Assembly (NCBI GenBank): GCA_028282625.1 | Contig: JANQHP010000053.1 | Coordinates: 1 to 6,947 of the forward strand | Length of the DNA stretch: 6,947 bases | Direction: 5' to 3' | Source: Rickettsiales bacterium | Lineage (GTDB): Bacteria; Pseudomonadota; Alphaproteobacteria; Rickettsiales; UBA8987 | Shown: positions 1 through 5,364 of the stretch, piece after piece | Numbering within the stretch: the first letter of the stretch is position 1 | How the letters are laid out: the number at the start of each line of letters is the position of its first letter | Notes under the pieces: model-generated | Database searches by the model: none | Told to the model about the DNA's origin: nothing | The model's input: only the letters and a program-made list of their open reading frames with translations | Made by a program: the position numbers and the translations under genes

Positions 1-120
1 CTTCATGTGTGGATGTGGATGGTGCAATATCAGACATGCACGTTCTATAGCACCGCCTATGCAAGAGGTCAAAGCCTGATCACACCGGTTTTGCTTGCAT
101 ATTAGAGGTTTTTTTGGCAT
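1..120 (-). CDS. 5' end of a minus-strand gene, product unidentified (partial)
   Basis: Reading leftwards from an ATG at 118-120, a frame stays open for 40 codons to the window edge. An AAGGAG ribosome-binding sequence (complement of 124-129) lies only 3 bases before the ATG, which is a little close. The peptide starts MPKKPLICKQ and is rich in Cys and His (Cys at residues 8, 13, 20 and 29; a His-rich stretch near 33-38). The CIxxAIxxA segment faintly resembles the N-terminus of Fur/Zur-type metalloregulators, but the diagnostic winged-helix region would lie outside the window, so this is only a guess. The gene would be divergent from the J-domain gene with just 23 bases between starts, so the two promoters would overlap the coding regions. 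The frame could also be chance. Confidence 0.4.
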   Translation of the reverse strand, partial: MPKKPLICKQNRCDQALTSCIGGAIERACLILHHPHPHMK

Positions 121-143
121 AAACTCCTTAAATCGCTGATGCA

Positions 144-908
144 ATGAAAGGGCGCTTCTCGCGCAAAGCCATGCAGGAAATCACCCGCCAAATTCGCTGG
201 TTAGAACAGCAGATTCCACCCGCACGGCACCAGCTCGAGCACGCGTGCGGCAGGCTCCAACGCATGCAACAGGCCCTGCAGGAGTTTTTGCAGCGCTATT
301 ACACCACGCTGGAAGATGTGATTCCGCATCTCTCCGACCAACTGCCGGCCTCGTCCCTGCTGCCCGATACCACCTCCAAGCACACCAAGGCCGCGCTCAA
401 AATCGATACCAGCCATGCCATGCAATTGGCCCAATCCCGTACCCTCACCGAACCCGATCTGCCGGGGAGCAAGCCACAGCCTAACCATACGCCCGCCAGC
501 CATCACGCACGCATCAAGCGGCTGTACCATCGCCTGGCCAAAGTCTTGCATCCTGATGCCAATCCTGGCGATGCGCATGCGCCCCTGCGCTTTATCCAAC
601 TGCAGCACGCCTATCGCCACCGTGACCTGGCCGGTTTGCAGCGTCTGGCGGCCCAATATCTCATCGCACGGCATACGCAAAAAGAAACGCCGGTGCAGCG
701 GCTGGAGCGGCTGGAGGCCGAATATGCCGCGCTACACAATAGCCATGACCACATCAAGCTGGCCCTCCATCAGCTGGAGCGTTCCAGCGAGTGGGCGCTC
801 TACCAACGCGTCCGCCAGGAACAACATGAAGGCAATGATTTGATGCTGCAAATCTGTACGCGTTTGAAGCAGCAATTTGGCTATCTTTCGCCCGCCATTT
901 CTGCCTGA
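144..908 (+). CDS. J-domain (DnaJ-like) protein with flanking coiled coils
   Basis: 254 residues. A compact J-domain-like segment spans about residues 122-172: a basic helix (RIKRLYHRLAKVL), the HPD tripeptide at 136-138 that stimulates Hsp70/DnaK ATPase, then a helix with the FIQLQHAYRHRD pattern typical of J-domain helix III. It is flanked by long charged, Gln-rich helices (about 7-60 and 180-245) that look like coiled coils; a Pro/Ser/Thr-rich linker covers about 65-120. There is no Gly/Phe region, zinc-finger repeat or signal peptide, so this is a class C-type co-chaperone, probably cytoplasmic, with an unknown client. The ATG at 144 has no clear ribosome-binding site; Met10 is an alternative start without a better one. 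The stop is followed 3 bases later by the trpC start, implying co-transcription. Confidence 0.75.
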   Translation: MKGRFSRKAMQEITRQIRWLEQQIPPARHQLEHACGRLQRMQQALQEFLQRYYTTLEDVIPHLSDQLPASSLLPDTTSKHTKAALKIDTSHAMQLAQSRTLTEPDLPGSKPQPNHTPASHHARIKRLYHRLAKVLHPDANPGDAHAPLRFIQLQHAYRHRDLAGLQRLAAQYLIARHTQKETPVQRLERLEAEYAALHNSHDHIKLALHQLERSSEWALYQRVRQEQHEGNDLMLQICTRLKQQFGYLSPAISA

Positions 909-911
909 TCC

Positions 912-1703
912 GTGCGTGATATTTTAGCGGATATTTGTGAGGCAAAACATGCCCACATCCAGGAACACAAGGCTCAGATATCGCTGCAAACCCTAGAAAA
1001 AAAGGCGAAGGAAGCACCGCCCACGCGCGGCTTTGCACAAGCGCTACGTACCCGCGTGCAGCAAAACAGCATCGGGCTGATTGCTGAAATTAAAAAAGCC
1101 TCCCCAAGCCAGGGCGTGCTCCGCGCGTCCTTTGACCCAACCGCCATTGCATCTGCCTACGCCGCCGCCGGTGCCACCTGCCTTTCCGTACTGACCGACA
1201 CCCCCTATTTTCAAGGTCAGGATCATGACCTGGTGCAGGCCCGTGCCGCCGCCTCGCTACCCATTCTGCGTAAGGATTTTATGCTCGACCCCTACCAGAT
1301 TATCGAATCCCGCGCGCTTGGGGCCGATTGCATCCTGCTGATTATGGCCGCCCTTTGTGATGCGAAGGCGAAGGAGCTGGAAGACGTCGCGCTGGATCTG
1401 GGGATGGATGTGTTGGTGGAAGTGCATGACCAAGCGGAGATGGAACGTGCGCTTCAGCTACGCACACGCCTGATCGGCATCAATAACCGCAACCTTAAAA
1501 CGCTTGCCATTGACCTGGCCACCACCGAAGCACTTGCGCCCATGGTGCCAGAAGCCTATCTGTGCGTGTGTGAGAGCGGCGTGCACGCTTCAGCCGATAT
1601 CGCGCGGATACAGCAAGCCAACGTGCACTGCTTTTTGGTCGGGCACAGCCTGATGCAGCAGGAAGACCCAGGCAAGGCCGTTGCAAGCTTGCTTGCACAT
1701 TAG
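912..1703 (+). CDS. trpC: indole-3-glycerol phosphate synthase
   Basis: 263 residues, full length for a monofunctional TrpC. It catalyses ring closure of carboxyphenylaminodeoxyribulose phosphate to indole-3-glycerol phosphate, the fourth step from chorismate to tryptophan, in the cytoplasm. The TIM-barrel signatures appear in order: AEIKKASPS (Glu59, Lys61), LRKDFMLDPYQI (Lys121), LVEVH (Glu170), INNRNL (Asn191/192), CESGV (Glu221) and a phosphate-binding FLVGHSLM near 241-248. All catalytic acids and lysines expected for the family are present. The usual VGES in the last motif is VGHS here. The start is GTG at 912, three bases after the J-domain stop; MRDILADICEAK is the usual TrpC N-terminus, which supports it. 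No trpD or trpF is in the window, so the trp genes are not clustered to its right. Confidence 0.95.
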   Translation: MRDILADICEAKHAHIQEHKAQISLQTLEKKAKEAPPTRGFAQALRTRVQQNSIGLIAEIKKASPSQGVLRASFDPTAIASAYAAAGATCLSVLTDTPYFQGQDHDLVQARAAASLPILRKDFMLDPYQIIESRALGADCILLIMAALCDAKAKELEDVALDLGMDVLVEVHDQAEMERALQLRTRLIGINNRNLKTLAIDLATTEALAPMVPEAYLCVCESGVHASADIARIQQANVHCFLVGHSLMQQEDPGKAVASLLAH

Positions 1704-1773
1704 GCTCCATTGCCTGCAACAATTATATTGCAAATCACAGCATGCGTGGTAGGTTTCTCGCCCTCCACCCAGC

Positions 1774-1864
1774 GGACGGATGGCTGAGTGGTCGAAAGCG
1801 CTCCCCTGCTAAGGGAGTATGGGTGATAAGCCCATCGAGGGTTCGAATCCCTCTCCGTCCGCCA
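1774..1864 (+). tRNA. tRNA-Ser(GCU), CCA encoded
   Basis: A complete type II tRNA. Acceptor stem GGACGGA (1774-1780) pairs with TCCGTCC (1854-1860), discriminator G at 1861, encoded CCA at 1862-1864. The D arm holds GAGTGGTCGAAAGC. The anticodon stem CTCCC/GGGAG (1801-1805/1813-1817) closes loop CTGCTAA with anticodon GCT at 1808-1810, decoding AGC/AGU serine codons. A long variable arm (ATGGG/CCCAT around TGATAAG) is the serine hallmark. The T arm contains GGGTTCGAATCCC. A weak upstream promoter could be TTGCAA (1728-1733) with TAGGTT (1750-1755) at 16-base spacing. Confidence 0.97.
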
Positions 1865-1868
1865 TCCG
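1846..1868 (+). repeat. 23-bp direct repeat, copy 1 (tRNA-Ser 3' end)
   Basis: The stretch from the T loop through the acceptor 3' strand, CCA and four more bases (TCCG) is repeated exactly at 2008-2030. This copy is part of the intact tRNA gene. A repeated tRNA 3' end is what integrase-type elements leave at attachment sites, and also what the tyrT-type repeats of E. coli show; which applies here cannot be decided from the window. Confidence 0.9.
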
Positions 1869-1900
1869 TCATTTCAGCCCTAAAGGGCTTGAAAATGACG
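1867..1900 (+). other. stem-loop directly after tRNA-Ser
   Basis: An imperfect hairpin starting three bases after the tRNA CCA: CGTCATTT pairs with AAATGACG, then CA/TG and GCCC/GGGC close a TAAA loop, with single bulged A and T on the 3' side (about 14 pairs). There is no T run after it, so it is not a classical intrinsic terminator. It may still define the 3' trailer of the tRNA transcript. Confidence 0.6.
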
Positions 1901-1929
1901 CGATGGGCTGGCTGGTGTGGATAAGATGA

Positions 1930-2002
1930 GAACCCTCCGGTTCGACAATGTACTTCGTGAACGTAGTGAACTTAGAACATTGCGACGCAGCCGCGAAGCG
2001 GC
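1930..2002 (+). other. palindrome cluster between the two tRNA-end repeats
   Basis: Three inverted repeats follow one another: GAACC/GGTTC (1930-1943), an outer CAATGT/ACATTG pair spanning 1946-1982, and GCCGC-GAA-GCGGC (1990-2002). They resemble short extragenic palindromic repeats. The block separates a GGTTCGA (1939-1945) from the second copy of the tRNA end beginning AATCCC at 2008. In the real tRNA these two pieces adjoin as GGTTCGAATCCC, so the block looks inserted into, or grown from, a partial T arm. Confidence 0.5.
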
Positions 2003-2007
2003 GAGTA

Positions 2008-2030
2008 AATCCCTCTCCGTCCGCCATCCG
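2008..2030 (+). repeat. 23-bp direct repeat, copy 2 (orphan tRNA-Ser 3' end)
   Basis: Identical over 23 bases to 1846-1868, including the acceptor 3' strand, discriminator, CCA and the next four bases, but with no complete tRNA in front of it. The repeat-to-repeat distance is 162 bases. The match stops at 2031, where CTTTCG replaces TCATTT. It could be a recombination (att-like) scar or a tyrT-like trailing repeat. Confidence 0.88.
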
Positions 2031-2148
2031 CTTTCGCTCATTTTGCTTTCAGCAAAATGTAGCTACAGCGCGATTAGCGGTGTAAGCTAAGCGAAACGGA
2101 TGCCGCGCTGTAATTGCGCTGAAGCGCAGCGTAAGCGAATGAAAGCGG
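2028..2148 (+). other. cloverleaf-like multi-hairpin element, possible structured RNA or palindromic repeat
   Basis: Perfect outer stem CCGCTTTC (2028-2035) with GAAAGCGG (2141-2148). Inside are three perfect arms: CATTTTGC/GCAAAATG (2039-2046/2052-2059, 5-base loop); TACAGCGCG/CGCGCTGTA (2064-2072/2104-2112), itself holding TTAGC/GCTAA (2074-2078/2086-2090); and TGCGCT-GA-AGCGCA (2115-2128). Nested, non-crossing stems of this quality over 121 bases are unlikely by chance. No coding frame here looks real. It begins inside the second tRNA-end repeat. It could be a non-coding RNA, or a dispersed palindromic repeat that folds at the DNA level. Confidence 0.55.
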
Positions 2149-2256
2149 GCCAAACGAAGAAGGAAGCGAAGCATGGACTGAAGCAGTGTATGTAGTGAGA
2201 TGGTCCGTGGAAAGGCTGTGATACCCTTCTCCTGGATCGAACGCCGATAAAAACGC
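2149..2256. other. non-coding stretch upstream of speD
   Basis: No credible gene. The first part is purine-rich with repeated GAAGC units. One weak stem pairs CATGGAC (2172-2178) with GTCCGTG (2203-2209). This may be the tail of the repeat-like block at 2028-2148 or the leader of an upstream transcript. No T-tailed terminator is visible. Confidence 0.4.
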
Positions 2257-2300
2257 TGGCCAAAAAAGATGGATTGACATATTATGTCACACATTGTAAT
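2257..2300 (+). promoter_or_regulatory. candidate speD promoter overlapping the operator
   Basis: Two readings are possible. One uses TGGCCA (2257-2262) as -35 and TATTAT (2280-2285) as -10 at 17-base spacing, leaving a leader of about 20 bases. The other uses TTGACA (2274-2279) with TGTAAT (2295-2300) at a short 15-base spacing, which would leave almost no leader. Either way the palindrome at 2275-2289 covers a core promoter box, so a bound protein would block RNA polymerase. Confidence 0.45.
2274..2289. promoter_or_regulatory. operator-like palindrome, site 1 (speD)
   Basis: TTGACATATTATGTCA; bases 2275-2289 form a perfect 15-base palindrome, TGACATA-T-TATGTCA. The same 16 bases recur at 3393-3408 in front of the DUF2170-pspA group. 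Conservation of an intergenic palindrome at two promoters in one module points to a shared regulator. Confidence 0.75.
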
Positions 2301-2312
2301 GGGCGAGTCTCT

Positions 2313-2678
2313 ATGCACAAAGAAACAACCAACAGTCCGTATGCACCCGGAAAGCATGTGCTGCTCGATTTTTCAGGCGCCAAACATCTTACCGATGTGG
2401 CGTATATAGAAAAAGCGTTGCGCAAGGCGGCAGAAACCTGCAAGGCGACCGTGCTTGATGTCAACCTGCACTCCTTTGGTGCAAAGGGTGGCGTCACAGG
2501 GGTCGCCCTCCTGGCCGAATCCCATATCAGCATTCACACATGGCCGGAGATGGATTTTATCGCGCTTGACATATTTATGTGTGGCGCTTGTGATGCCACC
2601 CTTGCCATCGAGCCACTTAAAGACATGTTCCAGCCCTCTTCCATGCACATCAAAGAGGTGATGCGTGGAACGAAATGA
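2313..2678 (+). CDS. speD: S-adenosylmethionine decarboxylase proenzyme
   Basis: 121 residues, the usual size of the short bacterial/archaeal SpeD. The enzyme decarboxylates S-adenosylmethionine to give the aminopropyl donor for spermidine synthesis. The proenzyme cleaves itself before Ser70 (AES70HISIH75TWPE), turning that Ser into the pyruvoyl cofactor. Ser70, His75 and Cys90 (FMC90GAC) keep the spacing of the Ser63/His68/Cys83 catalytic set of Thermotoga AdoMetDC, so it should be active. The frame is open back to a TTG at 2274, but that TTG is inside the operator/promoter; ATG 2313, about five bases after a weak GGGCGAG, fits the family length. The stop overlaps the next gene by 14 bases. 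No spermidine synthase (speE) is visible in the window. Confidence 0.93.
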   Translation: MHKETTNSPYAPGKHVLLDFSGAKHLTDVAYIEKALRKAAETCKATVLDVNLHSFGAKGGVTGVALLAESHISIHTWPEMDFIALDIFMCGACDATLAIEPLKDMFQPSSMHIKEVMRGTK

Positions 2679-3348
2679 TGCCACCAAGCAACAAGCTGGC
2701 AAAAGCGTCAGCCTAGAATTTATCGCGCTCGTCATCGCAGCGTTCATCCTGTCTTACATCCCTATCATCCACATCCCTTTTACATGGATCATGACGTTTT
2801 TCCATGAAATCAGTCATGGCATCGGCGCGCTCCTGACAGGCGGTTCGGTAGAAAAGATACACCTGCATCTGATGGGGTCCGGCCTGTGCTATACAAGTGG
2901 CGGCATCCGATTTGTCGTGTTGCAGGCTGGCTATATTGGCGCCGTGCTATGGGGCATCCTGATCTATGAGATGGCCGATGCAATCAACCACAAAAACACC
3001 AATATTCTCGCCATGTTCCTAGCAGGACTGGTTGCGATTTCGGCCTTGCTCTATGGGCGAGACATGATAACCTGGATCATTTTACTGATCCTTTTCGGGC
3101 TGTTTGTCAGCATCATGAAGCTGCAAGAAGCATACCTGATGCAGCTTGCGCTTAAATTTATCGGCATTTACGTGCTGCTGGATGCCGTGCGTGCGCCACT
3201 GCATTTGATTGATGGGCGGCATTATGGCGATGGAGCCAAGCTTGCAGATCTAACCGGCCTGCCGGAGATCGTTTGGGTAACGATATGGTTGGTGATTGGC
3301 TTGGGCGGCGCATTCTTCTTGTGGAAAACAAGCAAGAAACCTATGTAA
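2665..3348 (+). CDS. M50B-type membrane zinc metalloprotease
   Basis: 227 residues, with five or six hydrophobic segments (about 18-42, 84-104, 112-130, 134-152, 158-176, 202-220). FFHEISHG at 45-52 is an HExxH zinc site (His47, Glu48, His51) at the end of the first membrane segment, as in the peptidase M50B family of site-2-protease relatives. A downstream LLDAVRAPLHLIDG (Asp173 or Asp183) could supply the third zinc ligand. Such enzymes cut membrane-embedded proteins, often anti-sigma factors or small membrane proteins; the substrate here is unknown. The start is GTG 2665, inside the end of speD, with GAGG at 2655-2658 six bases before it, so translation is probably coupled to speD. No terminator follows; the next promoter begins about 45 bases after the stop. 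Confidence 0.8.
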   Translation: MERNDATKQQAGKSVSLEFIALVIAAFILSYIPIIHIPFTWIMTFFHEISHGIGALLTGGSVEKIHLHLMGSGLCYTSGGIRFVVLQAGYIGAVLWGILIYEMADAINHKNTNILAMFLAGLVAISALLYGRDMITWIILLILFGLFVSIMKLQEAYLMQLALKFIGIYVLLDAVRAPLHLIDGRHYGDGAKLADLTGLPEIVWVTIWLVIGLGGAFFLWKTSKKPM

Positions 3349-3378
3349 TGATGGGAGAGATATCTCACCTCTATATTG

Positions 3379-3408
3379 TGACATAATATGTCTTGACATA
3401 TTATGTCA
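3379..3408. promoter_or_regulatory. tandem operator array, sites 2 and 3
   Basis: Site 2 (3379-3393) is TGACATA-A-TATGTCT; site 3 (3394-3408) is the perfect TGACATA-T-TATGTCA also found before speD. Half-sites GACAT, ATGTC, GACAT, ATGTC start at 3380, 3388, 3395 and 3403, that is every 8, 7 and 8 bases. Closely spaced alternating half-sites are typical of ribbon-helix-helix repressors that bind cooperatively (MetJ boxes repeat every 8 bases). Site 3 covers the -35 box of the promoter at 3393-3421. Confidence 0.75.
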
Positions 3409-3421
3409 TGCCAAGTATTGT
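3393..3421 (+). promoter_or_regulatory. promoter of the DUF2170-pspA gene group
   Basis: Consensus -35 TTGACA (3393-3398), a 17-base spacer and -10 TATTGT (3416-3421), the expected geometry for a housekeeping sigma-70-type promoter. Transcription would start near 3428, leaving a leader of roughly 20 bases before the ribosome site AAGGAG (3435-3440). No GG-N10-GC sigma-54 signature is present, unlike the PspF-controlled psp promoter of E. coli. Confidence 0.65.
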
Positions 3422-3446
3422 TAACGTAAATCACAAGGAGAAACAC

Positions 3447-3863
3447 ATGGTTGATCTAAACACACTTGCCCATCAGTTGGCAGAGCAAGGCGGGGACGCA
3501 ACGCGCGGCTTTCCTTTCGACGTAAACCCGATACCGGGGGAAGTAGAAGTATTGCAGATTCTGGTCGAAGACAGAGAGGAATTACCTATTTTTGTCTCCG
3601 CGTCTGAAGAACAAATACTCTGTATTGCCTACCTGTTTAAACATGAAGAAGTGCAGTCTGGCAATGTGGATGCCATGAATAAAGCAATGCTGGCCGCCAA
3701 TATCTCCATACCCCTTTCCTCCTTTGCGTTAGTGGAAGATCAATATGTGATTTATGGCGCGCTGTCCGTCCATTCGAGCGTGGAAGATATCGTGCACGAA
3801 ATTGAGGTGCTTTCAAGCAATACACTTGAGGCCATTGAGGCCATGCGTGACTATTTAAATTAA
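3447..3863 (+). CDS. DUF2170 (YjfI-like) protein
   Basis: 138 residues, close to E. coli YjfI (about 133). An acidic, soluble mixed alpha/beta protein with no signal peptide or membrane segment. The order DUF2170-PspA-DUF2491 matches yjfI-yjfJ-yjfK of E. coli, which is the main support for the family call together with the FDVNPIPGEVEVLQILVED and PLSSFALVEDQYVIYGALS stretches. The molecular function of this family is not established; by context it is a partner of the PspA homologue. ATG 3447 sits six bases after AAGGAG (3435-3440). The open frame continues upstream to a TTG at 3393, but that is the -35 box of the promoter and cannot be the start. Confidence 0.82.
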   Translation: MVDLNTLAHQLAEQGGDATRGFPFDVNPIPGEVEVLQILVEDREELPIFVSASEEQILCIAYLFKHEEVQSGNVDAMNKAMLAANISIPLSSFALVEDQYVIYGALSVHSSVEDIVHEIEVLSSNTLEAIEAMRDYLN

Positions 3864-3884
3864 CAAACCCAAGGAGGTTCTATT

Positions 3885-4577
3885 ATGTCTATACTCAACA
3901 AAATCTTTACCGCTATTCGTGGTGGCGCCAGAGAAGTGGGCGAATCCATTGTGGATGCAAATAGCGTGCGCATTTTCGAGCAGGAAATCAAGGATGCCGA
4001 AAATCAGCTCGAAAAAGCCAAACGCGACCTGACCGATGTGATGGCAAAGGAAATGCAGGCCGCACGTAAGGTAGAAAGCCTGACCAAAGACGTGCAAAAG
4101 CATGAAGGCTATGCCGCTGCAGCCCTGGAAAAAGGCGATGAAAATCTTGCGCTAGAGATCGCCCAGAAAATTGCTGACATCCAAAGCGAGCTGGAAATCC
4201 AGCAAAAAGCACAATCGAGCTTTGCCGCGCACACGGAGCGCTTAAAAGCCATGATTAAGAAAACCACCAAAGCACTGACCGATATGCAACGTCAGCTGGT
4301 GATGGTGAAAACCACCGAAAGTGTGCAAAAAGCCACGACGGCCATCACCAACAACTACGCGTCGGGTTCTTCTAAATTGCTGACCGCAAAAGAGTCTTTG
4401 GACCGCATCAAGCAAAAACAACAGGATCTGGATGATCGTATGGCAGCAGGGGAGACCTTGGCCGCAGAATTTAATGGTGACGATCTGGAAACCAAAATGA
4501 AAGAAGCTGGCATTGCTCCTGATGATAACAAAGCAAAAGACATTTTGGAAAAACTCAAAGCAAAGAAAAGTAGCTAA
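3885..4577 (+). CDS. PspA/IM30 family protein (YjfJ-like)
   Basis: 230 residues, the usual PspA/YjfJ length. The N-terminal MSILNKIFTAIRGG segment can form the amphipathic helix that PspA proteins use to bind stressed membranes. From about residue 25 to 190 the protein is almost all charged heptad-like helix (coiled coil), as in PspA, Vipp1 and other ESCRT-III-like membrane-remodelling proteins. An acidic, Ala-rich C-terminal part ends in a basic LKAKKSS tail. It probably forms oligomers on the inner face of the cytoplasmic membrane and limits leakage. A strong AAGGAGG (3871-3877) lies eight bases before ATG 3885, the best ribosome site in the group, suggesting high output. It lies 21 bases after the DUF2170 gene and 1 base before the DUF2491 gene. 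The gene order suggests the YjfJ branch rather than classical PspA with PspBC. Confidence 0.9.
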   Translation: MSILNKIFTAIRGGAREVGESIVDANSVRIFEQEIKDAENQLEKAKRDLTDVMAKEMQAARKVESLTKDVQKHEGYAAAALEKGDENLALEIAQKIADIQSELEIQQKAQSSFAAHTERLKAMIKKTTKALTDMQRQLVMVKTTESVQKATTAITNNYASGSSKLLTAKESLDRIKQKQQDLDDRMAAGETLAAEFNGDDLETKMKEAGIAPDDNKAKDILEKLKAKKSS

Positions 4578-4578
4578 T

Positions 4579-5241
4579 ATGTCCTTTTTTAAAAACCTAT
4601 TTGGCCAATGGGGGTCAGGGGGAGAAAATGCGTCGCAAACGCGCAGACTCTCTCATCCACGTGACTTAAGAGCCGGTGACATCATCAAGTTTCGCTATCT
4701 CTCCCAGTCCGATGTAAGCGGCAAAGAGTTTGAAATCTCACAGATTAACACCTACATTTATGGCGATCTGTGCTATCCGGAGTTGGTGCTCAAGGATCGC
4801 TCTGGACACATCATCTACATGATGGTGGAAGAGGAAGATGGTGAAGAATATCTGGCTCTCAGCAAAAAAGTGGAGAAGGCCAAAATCAATGACCTCATTG
4901 CGCCTAACGATATGACCGCCATTCAAGCCAAGGGCAATGGCACTTCTGTAACAATTGCCACGAAGCCAGAAGGCTACAAAGAGTGGCTGGTCGATCACTA
5001 CCGTGAAACAGATGACCATGTAAGAGGCGCCTTTGTCAAAGGCGACGTTCGGTACCTCACGGAAGAGGAGATCAACAAACAGGAACGGTTTTCTTCGCAT
5101 GTGCTGGAAGACGCAGACGGCGAATATGCGCTGGAGGTGGAGGTGTATGAAACCGGTGAAACAGAGCTGAGCGTGACCGTGTACCACGATATTCAGGAAA
5201 TTGAAGAAATGTGGCCGGGCGCTGCGGAAGTTGAGTCGTGA
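4579..5241 (+). CDS. DUF2491 (YjfK-like) protein
   Basis: 220 residues, essentially the length of E. coli YjfK (219). After a Phe-rich N-terminus (MSFFKNLFGQWG) comes a beta-rich domain with LRAGDIIKFRYLSQSDVSG and a highly acidic stretch (VEEEDGEEY near 75), then a second part ending VYETGETELSVTVYHDI. No membrane segment; likely cytoplasmic or membrane-peripheral. Function unknown; it almost always sits next to PspA-like genes, so a structural partner role is a fair inference. The frame is open further upstream (to 4513), but that lies inside pspA; ATG 4579, one base after the pspA stop, gives the family N-terminus. The stop overlaps the next start by one base (TGATG). Confidence 0.85.
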   Translation: MSFFKNLFGQWGSGGENASQTRRLSHPRDLRAGDIIKFRYLSQSDVSGKEFEISQINTYIYGDLCYPELVLKDRSGHIIYMMVEEEDGEEYLALSKKVEKAKINDLIAPNDMTAIQAKGNGTSVTIATKPEGYKEWLVDHYRETDDHVRGAFVKGDVRYLTEEEINKQERFSSHVLEDADGEYALEVEVYETGETELSVTVYHDIQEIEEMWPGAAEVES

Positions 5242-5360
5242 TGAGCAAATTATTCTATTGGCTAGGTCACCTCTACGTTAAGGCCCCGTTTCCGATCTAT
5301 GTATCGGTGCTGCTCACGTTCGGTGTTTTTGTGCTACTACTATACTGGCTGTTCTTTTAG
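5241..5360 (+). CDS. 39-residue single-pass membrane microprotein
   Basis: A short frame that starts with the ATG overlapping the DUF2491 stop (TGATG) and ends in TAG at 5358-5360. It begins MSKLFYWLGHLYVKAPFP; one hydrophobic helix follows at about residues 19-39 (Tyr/Val/Leu/Phe-rich, ending LLLYWLFF). A positive charge (Lys14) precedes the helix, predicting an inside N-terminus. The stop-start overlap, the almost gap-free arrangement with both neighbours and the clean membrane profile argue that it is real. I do not recognise the family. By position it might anchor PspA or DUF2491 to the membrane, as PspB/PspC do in the classical system, or be a substrate of the M50B protease; both are guesses. 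Confidence 0.7.
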   Translation: MSKLFYWLGHLYVKAPFPIYVSVLLTFGVFVLLLYWLFF

Positions 5361-5364
5361 ACAC

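Noticed and set aside
1867..1900. Intrinsic terminator after tRNA-Ser
   Set aside because: The hairpin is good but has no T run on either strand, so it is recorded only as a stem-loop.
1742..1924. A 60-residue plus-strand frame across the tRNA
   Set aside because: It overlaps the entire tRNA-Ser gene and has no ribosome site or recognisable domain.
2274..2312. Upstream TTG start for SpeD
   Set aside because: The TTG lies in the palindrome and a possible -35 box; the added 13 residues do not resemble SpeD, and ATG 2313 gives the family length.
2049..2357. Minus-strand frame over the non-coding block and the speD start
   Set aside because: It crosses the hairpin element, operator and speD; its composition looks like read-through of palindromic sequence.
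3357..3366. GAGATATCTC palindrome as a terminator after the protease gene
   Set aside because: Too short, AT-rich at its centre and without a T run; probably chance.
3393..3446. Upstream TTG start for the DUF2170 protein
   Set aside because: It is the -35 hexamer of a consensus promoter; ATG 3447 has a well-placed AAGGAG.
4738..5187. A 149-residue minus-strand frame inside the DUF2491 gene
   Set aside because: It is fully inside a recognisable gene on the other strand and shows no domain or start signal.
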